Below, piece after piece: positions 1 through 7,624 of a stretch of DNA of 14,261 nt. The translations under genes and the position numbers were made by a program. The notes beneath the pieces were generated by a model that had not been told where the DNA came from, ran no database searches, and was given only the letters and a program-made list of their open reading frames with translations. How positions within the stretch are numbered: position 1 is the first letter of the stretch; every line of letters starts with the position of its first letter. The stretch covers positions 1-14,261 of the forward strand of contig CAZWVM010000088.1 in the NCBI GenBank assembly GCA_964637705.1. The letters run 5' to 3'. This stretch comes from CAZWVM01 sp964637705. GTDB lineage: Bacteria > UBA8481.

Positions 1-826
1 CGAGCGAGGCCCCCGCGACGACGACGAGCACGGCGGCGCCGATGGCGAGCGCGAGCGTGCGGACGTTCTGGAGGGGCGCGAGCAGTTCCGCCTCCGGCAG
101 CGACGCCCCGACGACGAGAGGCGTGCCGGGAACCGCGCCCGCCGCCGCCACGCGTCCGCCATAGCGCAGGGCGCCCTCCGCCGCGGCGCGGTACAGTCCC
201 GCCACCGGTTCGTTCTCGGCGGCATGATCCGTGTAGAGGCGTCCGTCGGCGAGGAGAAAGCCGGCGACGGGAACGGAGCCGCCGATCGAGGCGCCGCGCA
301 CCGGTCCCAGCAGTTCCTCGACCGGGCCGATCACGTGGACGATCGCCTCGTTCCCTCCACGGTTCGCCGCGACCGCGACGTCCAGCAGTCCTCCCTCCAG
401 CGCGTGCACGCCGGCCGCGGCCGGAAGACGCCCCGCCGGTGGAACCGTCGCCCCGGGACGCGACCAGGCGATCGCCGTGTCGCCGCGGAAGACGACGGCG
501 AGTCCCGCGAGACCCGTGTCGCGCCGCGCCTCGTGCTCCAGGACGCTCCCGATGATCTCCACGAGGAATCCCACGTCCTTCTTGCCGTGATACGTGAGGT
601 AGAGGCTGACATTGTCCTCGCGGCCGATCTGGCGCGCTCGTTCCTCCCACCGCCGGACCTCGGCGCTCGTCGCCGTCACGAGGTCGCCGCTCAGCTTGCC
701 GATCTGGTCCTCGACGCGCTCCCTCACGGCGGAGACGGCGGTCGTGTAGGAGAAGAACCCCAGGACGGCCAGCGGGACGAGGGTGAGGACGGAGAGAAGG
801 AGGAAGAGGCGCGTGCGTATGCTCAC
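1..826 (-). CDS. Membrane-anchored sensor-like protein, N-terminal part (runs off left edge)
   Basis: I translated this by hand from a GTG start at 826. The frame stays open to the window edge (275 residues visible). It begins MSIRTRLFLLLSVLTLVPLA: one TM helix at about residues 7-27. Then come about 220 residues that should lie outside the cytoplasm, opening with a charged helical stretch (AVRERVEDQIGKLSG), and a second TM helix from about 256. This layout is typical of Cache-type sensor inputs, which feed a histidine kinase, GGDEF, chemoreceptor or similar output; that output lies beyond the window. An alternative is an ABC permease (MalF-like) with an unusual N-terminal domain, because a MalE-like gene sits directly upstream. 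The GTG overlaps the upstream stop codon (GTGA), and an AGGAG ribosome site (836-840) lies 9 bases before it, which supports this start. The membrane topology is seen; the sensor role is inferred. Confidence 0.72.
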   Translation of the reverse strand, partial: MSIRTRLFLLLSVLTLVPLAVLGFFSYTTAVSAVRERVEDQIGKLSGDLVTATSAEVRRWEERARQIGREDNVSLYLTYHGKKDVGFLVEIIGSVLEHEARRDTGLAGLAVVFRGDTAIAWSRPGATVPPAGRLPAAAGVHALEGGLLDVAVAANRGGNEAIVHVIGPVEELLGPVRGASIGGSVPVAGFLLADGRLYTDHAAENEPVAGLYRAAAEGALRYGGRVAAAGAVPGTPLVVGASLPEAELLAPLQNVRTLALAIGAAVLVVVAGASL

Positions 827-2073
827 CGGCCGCCGCTCCTCTTCAGGCGCTCGTAGTCCGCCAAGGCTTCGCGGCCCGCCGCCTCCGGATCCGCGCCGCG
901 CTCGAGGACCTTCTCCATGCATCCCGTGTAGCGCGTGGCCGGGTCTCCCATCATCACCCTCCAGACGTGGGCCATCTCGGGCCGCGCCGGCATCGGCACG
1001 GAGAAGAGCACCTGTTCCTTGAACCGGGCCGTGACCGGGTCGGCGGCCACGGCGTTGTATTCGAAGGCGAGCACGTTGGCGGGCAGGTAGCCCGCCATGA
1101 TGTTCATCACGTAGCCGCTGTAGGCCGAAGTGAGGAACTCGAGCGCCCGGCCGCAGGCGCGCTGGTCGCGCGTCCGCGCGCTCACGTAGAAGCCCTTCAC
1201 GCCCAGAAACGGCGCCGCGTAGTCCCCGGCCTCGTCGATATACGGCAGTGTCGCGATGCCGAGCTTCGAACGGTCGAGCGTGATCGAGCCATACGCCCAG
1301 GGGCCGCTCACGAGGATTCCCGCGCGACCGCCATTGAACGCCTCCATCTGCCGCTTCCAGTCCACCGTGTCCGGGATGATCCGGTGGACCGAGGCGAGGT
1401 CGCGCGCGAAGGCGAGTGAGCGGGCCAGGGCCGGGCGCGTCGGGTCGAAGACGCCGGAGTCGTCGTACACGCGGCCGCCGAACCCGTGGAACCACGGCGC
1501 GTGGTAGTAGAAGTTGCCGCGCTCGTAGACGAGGCCGTAACGTCCCTCGGCCGGGTTGGATATCCGCCGGCAGACCTCGATCATTTCGCGCGTCGTGCGC
1601 GGCGCCTCGGGCACGAGGTCGCGGTTGTGGAACATGATGAGGGTCTCGAAGGAGAGGGGCAGGCCGTAGAGGCGGCCGTCGTAGCGGAGGGCTTCGAGGC
1701 AGTTGGAGAGGTAAGTCCCGAGGGACTCCGAATCGACGAGACCTTCGAGAGGCAGGATGATCCGTCCCCGGGCCCAGGCCCCGATCTTGTCGTGGGCCCA
1801 GACGAAGAGATCCGGCCCCTCGCCCGCCGCGATGGCCTTCTCCACGTCGTCGAGAAAGGTCGCGCCATCGCGGGAGACGGCGACGATCTTGTCTTCGTTC
1901 TGGAGATTGTAGGCGTTGACGACGGTCCGGATCCCCTTCTCCTCCGTTCCGCGGAAGGAGTGCCAGAGAACGATCGTCGAGGTCTCGGCCGCGCGCACGG
2001 GGAGAAGCGGCACGAGGACGAGGAGGAAGACGAGAGCGACCCGGAGCCGTCGCATGGAAAGCCGCCGATCCAT
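823..2073 (-). CDS. MalE-family extracellular sugar-binding protein (malE-like)
   Basis: This is the periplasmic solute-binding protein of a maltose/maltodextrin-type ABC importer, 416 residues from the chosen ATG. A signal peptide (VALVFLLVLVPLLPVRAA) precedes the mature start near ETSTIVLWHSF. Recognisable MalE-family segments follow in order: GEGPDLFVWAHDKIG (hinge/sugar face), LPLSFETLIMFHNRDLVPEA, NGGRAGILVSGPWAYG, then FLGVKGFYV and the C-terminal helix with HVWRVM. Aromatic residues near the expected sugar-stacking positions (WAHD, YYHAPW, GPWAY, VWR) are present. In-frame ATGs occur at 2082, 2073 and 2055, and none has a strong Shine-Dalgarno. I chose 2073 because a TATAAT box ends 8 bases upstream, although 2055 would also leave an intact signal peptide. 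In-frame sequence upstream of 2082 overlaps the preceding gene and does not look like protein. No permease or ATPase gene is visible. The substrate is unknown; family membership is secure. Confidence 0.9.
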   Translation of the reverse strand: MDRRLSMRRLRVALVFLLVLVPLLPVRAAETSTIVLWHSFRGTEEKGIRTVVNAYNLQNEDKIVAVSRDGATFLDDVEKAIAAGEGPDLFVWAHDKIGAWARGRIILPLEGLVDSESLGTYLSNCLEALRYDGRLYGLPLSFETLIMFHNRDLVPEAPRTTREMIEVCRRISNPAEGRYGLVYERGNFYYHAPWFHGFGGRVYDDSGVFDPTRPALARSLAFARDLASVHRIIPDTVDWKRQMEAFNGGRAGILVSGPWAYGSITLDRSKLGIATLPYIDEAGDYAAPFLGVKGFYVSARTRDQRACGRALEFLTSAYSGYVMNIMAGYLPANVLAFEYNAVAADPVTARFKEQVLFSVPMPARPEMAHVWRVMMGDPATRYTGCMEKVLERGADPEAAGREALADYERLKRSGGR

Positions 2074-2080
2074 CGCGAGC

Positions 2081-2086
2081 ATTATA
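2081..2086 (-). promoter_or_regulatory. Perfect TATAAT box just upstream of the malE-like start
   Basis: Read on the minus strand, TATAAT ends 7 bases before the ATG at 2073. A transcript would therefore begin at or next to that ATG, so the message could be leaderless. I see no good -35 hexamer at 16-18 bases, so activity is uncertain and the box may be chance or need an activator. Confidence 0.35.
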
Positions 2087-2127
2087 CAGGGGAAGAGGAG
2101 CGGTGGGGAGAAGTGAATCAGCGGGCG

Positions 2128-2147
2128 CGCGCCGCCTTCGCGGCGCG
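2128..2147 (-). other. Intercistronic hairpin between the TPR and malE-like genes
   Basis: An 8-bp perfect GC stem (CGCGCCGC / GCGGCGCG) with a GAAG tetraloop on the minus strand begins 6 bases after the TPR gene's stop codon. No T-run follows, so it is not a standard terminator. It may act as a processing or stability element that sets different mRNA levels for the two parts of the operon. Confidence 0.4.
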
Positions 2148-2152
2148 ATGCG

Positions 2153-2767
2153 TCACGACCCGGCCCGCTCCTTGATGAGGAAGAGCAGGGAATCGGCCGA
2201 ACCCGAAAGCGGGTGGTCGGGCAGGGCCTTGAGCAATTCCTCCAGGAAAGAGGCGGCTTCCCGGACGCGCCCCTCGGCCGCGAGCGCCGAGGCCAGGGGC
2301 AGCGCGGCGGCGTAGCGGAGGTCCGCGTCATCGGCGCGGGAGTGGATCGAGGCGAGCCGGCGCGCCGCTTCGCCCGCGCGGCCCTCGGCCAGCCGGCACG
2401 AGGCGAGTCCTATCGCGGCCATTACGGCGGTGCGGCCGGTCGCGCCGCGCGCGAGGGCGGCCTGGTAGGACGCCGCGGCCTCCTCGAGGGCACCCCGCTT
2501 CTCCGCCGCCTCGGCGCGGTCAAGGATCGCGCGCGGCGAGGCCCCTTCGCCCATCCAGTAGAGGTCCTCGGGGCGGCAGGCCGCGCCGCGGATGCCCGCG
2601 GTGAGGGAGGGGGTCGAGGTGCGATGGATCACCGTGGAGCGGCAGCGCGCGGTGGCGCTCGAGAGCCAGGCCGGAAGCGGCCTCGATCCCCCGGTGTCCG
2701 CAAGGGCGGGCGGCGCGAAAGCCGGCGCCAGCAGTAGCAGCGCGGCAACAACGCACGGCCGCCTCAT
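2153..2767 (-). CDS. Secreted TPR-like protein
   Basis: A 204-residue protein with a signal peptide (RRPCVVAALLLLAPAFAPPALA, cleavage near residue 23). A short linker follows, then Ala/Leu/Glu-rich helical repeats from about residue 78 to the end. The pattern AILDRAEAAEKRGALEEAAA followed by SYQAALARG, and further A-A-x-x-L units, resembles tetratricopeptide repeats, which are protein-protein scaffolds. No catalytic motif is seen. The ATG overlaps the stop codon of the large NHL/transglutaminase gene (ATGA), with GGAG at 2776-2779 eight bases upstream, so the two are almost certainly translationally coupled and probably work together outside the inner membrane. Three cysteines (residues 42, 64 and 124) lie in the mature part. 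The specific role is unknown. Confidence 0.78.
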   Translation of the reverse strand: MRRPCVVAALLLLAPAFAPPALADTGGSRPLPAWLSSATARCRSTVIHRTSTPSLTAGIRGAACRPEDLYWMGEGASPRAILDRAEAAEKRGALEEAAASYQAALARGATGRTAVMAAIGLASCRLAEGRAGEAARRLASIHSRADDADLRYAAALPLASALAAEGRVREAASFLEELLKALPDHPLSGSADSLLFLIKERAGS

Positions 2768-5700
2768 TGCGCGCGCTCCAGGTTCCGCCGGATGCCTTCG
2801 TCGGCGGGCGCGAGTTCGAGCGCGCGCCCGTAGAATCCGCGCGCGGCCTCCTTCTCGCCGCGGAGCATCGCGACGTTGCCGAGGTTGTTGAAGGCGGCGG
2901 CGCTCTCCCCCGCTCCCCGGAGCCACCTCTCGGCGTCGTCGAGGAGCCCGAGGCGCGCGCAGAGCGCGCCCAGGCGCAGGCAGGCCGCCGCGTCGGATCC
3001 GGCGGCCGCGCGGTCCGCGCGCCCGAGTTCCCCAGCCATCCGCTCCCGCAGGGCCCGGTCGTCCCCGGCGAAGCCGGCCAGGACGAGCTCGCGGGCGGGC
3101 AGGGGCGCCCGCCACTCGGACGGCGTCGTCGTGACGGGGGGATAGGCGCCCCACGCCGCCGCCACCTCGACGAATCGCGCGCCGCCGGCTTCCAGCGCGC
3201 GCGCGCCGGCCCGCACCGCGTCCGCGAAGGAGGCGTCGATGAGCGTGGCCTCGATGGGGATCCAGGCCGTGCCGCCGTGTTCGATCCAGGCCCCCGAGTC
3301 CGCGACGAGCGCGGCGGCCTCGGGCGGAAGTTCCGAGTCGACGAGGAAGAGGACGTGGCCGGGCAGGTCGCCGAGCATGGTGCGCACGCCGAGGTTCTCC
3401 AGGAGCGCCGCGCAGAGGACGACGAGATCGTCGCAGTCGCCGTAGCGGTTGCGCAGCGTCTCCTCCGGCAGTTGAACGTGGTCCACCGCCTCGCGCTCCT
3501 CCGAGACGCGGGCGTAGGGACGCGCGGGATCCGCGCCGTAGCGCAGGCCGTAGGCCGCGAGCGCGCGACGCACGAGCATGACCTGCCGCAGAGGTGCGTT
3601 GACCGCCTCGCTCGCCGGGTCGGCGAACCCGGAGACGTTCCGGGCGAATTCCGCCACGACCGGCGAGCGATGGGTGACGAAGGCCGCGGCGCGGGCCGGA
3701 TCGTCCCAGGTGAGCGCGGTGCGCGCGTAGACGCGCACGCGGCCCGTTCTCCTCACCTCGACCGGCTCCCCGCCCCGGTAGTAGGTGACGCGCACGTCGA
3801 CCTGCTTCGTGTCGTCCTCCGTCATGCCGAGAATCTCGTTGGAAAGCTCGACGTGAACCGGCACCGCCACACTCTCGCCGGGATCGATCCGGCGGAGGAC
3901 GGTATCGGAGGGGAAATCCATGGCGCCCCGGATGAAGACGGAGACGCGCACGCGCTCCAGCGAGACGCGGCCGGCGTTCCGGACGAACGCCGTGCCGACC
4001 GGCCTCGTCCCGTAGGTCTTGTAGAGGGCCGGAAAGATCGGGTCCATCGCGAGGCCCTCGATCTCGAGACGCGGCCGGTTCTCCCCGAGCACCCGACGCG
4101 CCTCCTCGGCGCGCCCGAGGGCCTCGCGGTTCCGGCCGGTCGGGCGCACGGCGACGGCCCGGGCCAGGAGGCGCACCGCGGTGTCCCAGGCCTCGTCGCC
4201 GAGCGCGATGAGGCCCGCGACGTAGTTGTAGTCCGGATCGTCCGGGGCGCCGACATCGCCGATCGCGGCGCGCGCGGCTTCGCTCTCGCCCCGGAGAAGG
4301 GCGACGCGGGCGATGCCGATCCGCGCGGAGGAGTCCCGGGCGTCGAGCGCGCGGCAGCGCTCGTACGCAGCCTGGGCCTCGCGGAAGCGCTCCAGCCGCT
4401 CGCCGGCCTCCCCGAGGGCGCGCCAGGCCGCCGCGTTGGCCGGCTCGGCCTCGACTGCGCGCGCCATCTTCTCGAAGGCCAAGGCGTTCGATCCCAGCGC
4501 CAGCGCGTCGAATCCCTCGGCCGCGTGATGAACGGCCTCCGGCGAGGCTTCGCCCTCCCGACCGACGTCCGCCACCGCGCGCACGCGGTAACGGCGCCAG
4601 GGGCCGGCGGGCAGGACGAGTGCGGTCTCCGACGTCGACCGGATCCTCTCGAAACGCGTTCCGTCGCCGCCTTCCACCGCGTAACCGGCAACATACGGCG
4701 ACGGCGCGCACGTCCAGGAGATCCGGACGTCGTTGAGCCCCGGTCCGAAGGCGACTCGAGGTTCGGAGGGAACCGGGATCACGAGCGGCGACGTCCGCCC
4801 GGACACGGGCTCGGACCAGGGGCCGCTTCGGCCGAAGGCGTTGAGCGCGGCCACGCGCACAACGGCCTCGGTGTCGTCGGCGAGCCCGTCCACGGCGGCT
4901 CGGCGCGCTCCAGCCCCGGCCGCGGCCGTCCTCGATCCGCAGAGGAGAAGGTGCCCGGCCGCGTAGCTGACCGCCGGCGTGTCCCAGACGACCTCCAGGC
5001 CCCGGGCCAGCCCTCGCACGGTCACGCCGAAAGGCGCGGGCGGCGGCAGGTCCAGGTCCAGGACGGCGATGCCGTCGCGGCATGAGACGTGGAGACGGTC
5101 GCCGATCACGGCCAGCGCGCGCGCGCCGCGGAGCCCGCCCCGTCCGGTCCTTCCCGTGCCGATCTCCATGAGCGGCTCGAGTTCCGGCGAGAAGACGCGC
5201 ACGAGCGGGCCCGAGCGGTCGAGAAGATAGACGCGGCCGGCCTCGTCGGAGGCGATCGAGAGCGGTGCGAGCCCGTTCACCGCGCGACCGGTGAAGTTGC
5301 CGGACGAGTCGAACTTCAGAAGGCGGCCGTTTCCCGCGTCGGCGATGAAGAGATTTCCCTCGCGGTCGAAGGCCGCGCCCGCGGGATCCTCGTACTGGCC
5401 CGGCTCGTCTCCCGCCTCGCCGACGCTCGTCATGTACGTTCCGTCCGGGCCGAAGAGCTCCACCTTGTCGCGGTCGACGATCGCGATGAGGCCCTTGCGG
5501 GAAATGGCCAGGCCGCGCGGAATGACGAGCCGCCCCGGTCCGCCTCGGAAAAAGGGAATGCGCGACCCGCGGCCGAAGGAAAACAGCTCCGTCCACGCGG
5601 CGTCGTAGACCTTGACCTCGCCGGCCGACCGGTCGGCGACGTAGACGCGTCCCTGGGCGTCGGCCACGGCCGAGAAGGGCTCGCGCAGGGCGACGCGCTC

Positions 5701-6744
5701 GGGTGTCGACGCGCCGTCGCGGTCGACGAGGTGCAGGGCGCCGTCGTCATCCGCGTGGAGCAGGCGCCCGTCGGTCGAGGTGCCGAGAACCCTTCCCCCC
5801 GGTATGATGCCTCGCCAGCGCGCGGAGAGGACCGGTTCCGCGGCGGCTCCCGCCGAGGGCGGCGAAGGCCACTCCAGCACGTGGAGGGTCCGGTTCGAGG
5901 CGTCAAGCACGCGCAGGTACCCGTCGCCGCCGACGTCGATGTCCGCGACCGAGCGGAACTGCCCCCGCTCCCGGCCCCGCGTGCCGAAGGCGCCGCGCGG
6001 CTCGTTCGGGAAGGCGAATCGCCTGACCCGGTTCCCGTCCGCGTCGGCGACATAGATGAGGCCGCCGGCGTCGACCGTGACGGCCACGGGATCCTCGACC
6101 GGGGCGATCTGGCCGCGGTACTTCCCCCCGTTCGTGAAGATCGCGATGCGCTCGTTCCCCGCGTCGGCCACGTAGACGTTGCCCGCGGCGTCGACCGCGA
6201 CGTCGACCGGATTCGAGAGCCGCGCCGGCGCCGAGGCGTCGCGCCCGATGACCGTGAGGGGCGTTCCGTCGGGCGAGACGACGAAGACGACATCCCGGCC
6301 GCGGTCGGAGGCCAGGACGTTGCCGGCTGCGTCGATGGCCAGGCCGGTGATGGCGGAGAACCCGGCAACCTCGTCGTCGCACAGCGCCGGCAACTCGGTT
6401 CCGGAGAAGGAGAACCTCCGGATCCGCTCCTCCTCCGCGACGTAAAGCGCGTCGGCGCCGACGGCGACCGCGACCGGTCCGTTTACGGGCAGGATCCTCG
6501 TCGACGCGGGGCCGACGAGAACGACGCGGTCCCGGTCGCAAACCGCGAGCGTTCCGCCGGGGAGAAGGGCGGCGCGGCCGGGGCGTGCCGGCCAGGGCGT
6601 CGTCCCGTCGGGCGGAAAGACGGTGTATTCGCGGATCGAGACCGCCTCGAAGGCCGGCGCGCCGGCGGCGGACGCCGCCAGGAGCACGAGCGCGGGAACG
6701 AATCGCCGCCAGAAACCCTTTGCCTTTTCCCGCCTCTCGGTCAT
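2764..6744 (-). CDS. Large secreted NHL-propeller / FN3 / TPR / transglutaminase-like protein
   Basis: A 1326-residue exported multidomain protein. There is a signal peptide at residues 1 to about 32 (FVPALVLLAASAAGAPA). From about 60 to 560 there are NHL-type repeats that should fold as one or two beta-propellers; repeated units include VAVDAAGNVYVADAGNERI, AVTVDAGGLIYVADADGNRV and AAFDREGNLFIADAGNGRL. Two fibronectin type III-like domains follow at about 566-655 and 660-745. TPR-like helices span about 745-890 (ANAAAWRALGEAGERLERF). A beta-rich, CARDB-like domain covers about 893-1010. The transglutaminase-like domain is at about 1040-1200, with YGDCDD (Cys1104) and PGHVLF (His1130). The usual third catalytic Asp appears as Glu1165 (WIPIEAT). 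TPR-like helices return at about 1240-1326 (AAFNNLGNVAMLRGEKEAA). It is the first gene of the leftward operon. Its role could be envelope scaffolding, or proteolysis or crosslinking by the Cys-His domain; the substrate is unknown. Confidence 0.88.
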   Translation of the reverse strand: MTERREKAKGFWRRFVPALVLLAASAAGAPAFEAVSIREYTVFPPDGTTPWPARPGRAALLPGGTLAVCDRDRVVLVGPASTRILPVNGPVAVAVGADALYVAEEERIRRFSFSGTELPALCDDEVAGFSAITGLAIDAAGNVLASDRGRDVVFVVSPDGTPLTVIGRDASAPARLSNPVDVAVDAAGNVYVADAGNERIAIFTNGGKYRGQIAPVEDPVAVTVDAGGLIYVADADGNRVRRFAFPNEPRGAFGTRGRERGQFRSVADIDVGGDGYLRVLDASNRTLHVLEWPSPPSAGAAAEPVLSARWRGIIPGGRVLGTSTDGRLLHADDDGALHLVDRDGASTPERVALREPFSAVADAQGRVYVADRSAGEVKVYDAAWTELFSFGRGSRIPFFRGGPGRLVIPRGLAISRKGLIAIVDRDKVELFGPDGTYMTSVGEAGDEPGQYEDPAGAAFDREGNLFIADAGNGRLLKFDSSGNFTGRAVNGLAPLSIASDEAGRVYLLDRSGPLVRVFSPELEPLMEIGTGRTGRGGLRGARALAVIGDRLHVSCRDGIAVLDLDLPPPAPFGVTVRGLARGLEVVWDTPAVSYAAGHLLLCGSRTAAAGAGARRAAVDGLADDTEAVVRVAALNAFGRSGPWSEPVSGRTSPLVIPVPSEPRVAFGPGLNDVRISWTCAPSPYVAGYAVEGGDGTRFERIRSTSETALVLPAGPWRRYRVRAVADVGREGEASPEAVHHAAEGFDALALGSNALAFEKMARAVEAEPANAAAWRALGEAGERLERFREAQAAYERCRALDARDSSARIGIARVALLRGESEAARAAIGDVGAPDDPDYNYVAGLIALGDEAWDTAVRLLARAVAVRPTGRNREALGRAEEARRVLGENRPRLEIEGLAMDPIFPALYKTYGTRPVGTAFVRNAGRVSLERVRVSVFIRGAMDFPSDTVLRRIDPGESVAVPVHVELSNEILGMTEDDTKQVDVRVTYYRGGEPVEVRRTGRVRVYARTALTWDDPARAAAFVTHRSPVVAEFARNVSGFADPASEAVNAPLRQVMLVRRALAAYGLRYGADPARPYARVSEEREAVDHVQLPEETLRNRYGDCDDLVVLCAALLENLGVRTMLGDLPGHVLFLVDSELPPEAAALVADSGAWIEHGGTAWIPIEATLIDASFADAVRAGARALEAGGARFVEVAAAWGAYPPVTTTPSEWRAPLPARELVLAGFAGDDRALRERMAGELGRADRAAAGSDAAACLRLGALCARLGLLDDAERWLRGAGESAAAFNNLGNVAMLRGEKEAARGFYGRALELAPADEGIRRNLERAQ

Positions 6745-6749
6745 ACAAC
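6720..6749 (+). promoter_or_regulatory. Weak sigma70-like promoter for the HprK-like gene
   Basis: TTGCCT (6720-6725), an 18-base spacer and TACAAC (6744-6749) match 4 of 6 bases at each hexamer. The predicted transcript would start only about 4 bases before the ATG at 6760. That fits the lack of any Shine-Dalgarno there and suggests a near-leaderless message. The element overlaps the first codons of the divergent NHL gene. Confidence 0.3.
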
Positions 6750-6759
6750 TCTGGCGTCC

Positions 6760-7578
6760 ATGATACCGTTTCGCTTCGGCAACGTCCTCTGCAATGTCTC
6801 CCTGCCTCCCGGCGTTCTGGCCGACTCCTTGCCCTTCTACATCCGTTCCTTCGAAGGCGACGTTCTCCCGCGCTTCGAGGCCCGGATCCGGATCGCACCG
6901 CCCGGGGAGGCTCCTCCCGGCGCGGCCGATCTCTCACGCCGCTTCGGATTCCACCTCGCATCGCTCGCGCGAAGCGGGTGCGACTATCACGTATACGCCG
7001 CGGCGCCCGTGGGTCCGGCCCGGCCGGACGAGTTGCCGGTCCGCATCGTCATTCCGTCCCTCTTCGCCGCGCTTTCGGACGCGGGCGTCGCGGCCCTGCA
7101 CGCCTCCGCCGTCCTCGTCGGCGACGCCGTCGTCCTCGTCGCGGGCCGCAGCGGGGCGGGAAAATCCACGACCGCCCGGAATCTCGTCGAGATGGGATGC
7201 AACTTCTTTGCCGACGACCGCGTTCTCGTCTGGCAGGAGCGCGGCCGCCTGGTCGCCACTCCCTCCTTCGAACGGCCCAACCCCTTCTGCCGCTGGGTCG
7301 GAAGGGTCCCCGGGTCGGGGGAGACTCCCCTGCCGAGGCCGGATCCGCCCTACGGCACGCGAGGCTTCGTGGAACGCGTCTACGTCGCGGAAATCCGCGC
7401 CGATGAGCCGAGCGCCCTCGCACCTGTCTCCCCGGCCCAGGCCCATGCCCTGCTCTCGACGGCCTGCGCCGGCGAATGGCCCTTCTCCCCCTGCGCGGTC
7501 CCGGTCGCGCGCTTGACGCTCGGGCGAGACCCCCGTACAGTACTGGCTCGCATTCGGGACGAATCGTTTTCGGGCTGA
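6760..7578 (+). CDS. HprK-like P-loop kinase/ATPase-domain protein
   Basis: A 272-residue cytoplasmic protein. The core resembles the HPr serine kinase fold: LHASAVLVGDAVVLVAG (113-129), Walker A GRSGAGKST (129-137), then EMGCNFFADDRVLV (144-157), where the DD pair matches the acidic residues after the HprK P-loop. The N-terminal about 100 residues (IPFRFGNVLCNVSLPPG) are a separate domain without clear motifs. The C-terminal HprK signature that contacts HPr is not recognisable, and no HPr or PTS gene is nearby. It therefore more likely belongs to the HprK-related group of unknown substrate than to true hprK. The ATG is only 15 bp from the divergent NHL gene's ATG and has no Shine-Dalgarno. 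Fold call is confident; function is open. Confidence 0.8.
   Translation: MIPFRFGNVLCNVSLPPGVLADSLPFYIRSFEGDVLPRFEARIRIAPPGEAPPGAADLSRRFGFHLASLARSGCDYHVYAAAPVGPARPDELPVRIVIPSLFAALSDAGVAALHASAVLVGDAVVLVAGRSGAGKSTTARNLVEMGCNFFADDRVLVWQERGRLVATPSFERPNPFCRWVGRVPGSGETPLPRPDPPYGTRGFVERVYVAEIRADEPSALAPVSPAQAHALLSTACAGEWPFSPCAVPVARLTLGRDPRTVLARIRDESFSG
7513..7541 (+). promoter_or_regulatory. Strong sigma70-like promoter for asd-trxA, inside the HprK-like gene
   Basis: TTGACG (7513-7518), a 17-base spacer and TACAGT (7536-7541) match 5/6 and 4/6 of the consensus at ideal spacing. It lies in the last 66 bases of the HprK-like coding region. Predicted start is near 7548, giving a leader of about 75 bases before asd that includes the 7585-7609 hairpin. 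Confidence 0.55.
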
Positions 7579-7584
7579 TGGCGA

Positions 7585-7609
7585 CGGCGCCGACGAGGCG
7601 CCGATTTTT
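7585..7609 (+). terminator. Intrinsic terminator/attenuator-like hairpin before asd
   Basis: A 7-bp perfect stem CGGCGCC / GGCGCCG with a GACGA loop is followed by A and five T's. It starts 7 bases after the HprK-like stop codon, so it should end that transcript. Because the best asd promoter lies upstream of it, it also sits in the asd leader, with only three bases between the T-run and the GAGG ribosome site. Confidence 0.7.
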
Positions 7610-7624
7610 ATCGAGGTAAGGACC

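Noticed and set aside
224..856. 210-codon plus-strand frame at the left edge
   Set aside because: Opposite strand translates to a convincing two-TM membrane protein with a GTGA overlap and AGGAG site; this frame is charged low-complexity sequence.
2074..2331. N-terminal extension of the MalE-like protein
   Set aside because: The extra 86 residues are Arg/Pro/Ser-rich, overlap the preceding TPR gene in another frame and would bury the signal peptide.
2767..5085. Long plus-strand open frame (772 codons) opposite the NHL gene
   Set aside because: It is antisense to a clear multidomain gene. The product is Arg/Gly/Ala/Val-rich with no domain, and high GC3 coding sequence commonly opens such mirror frames.
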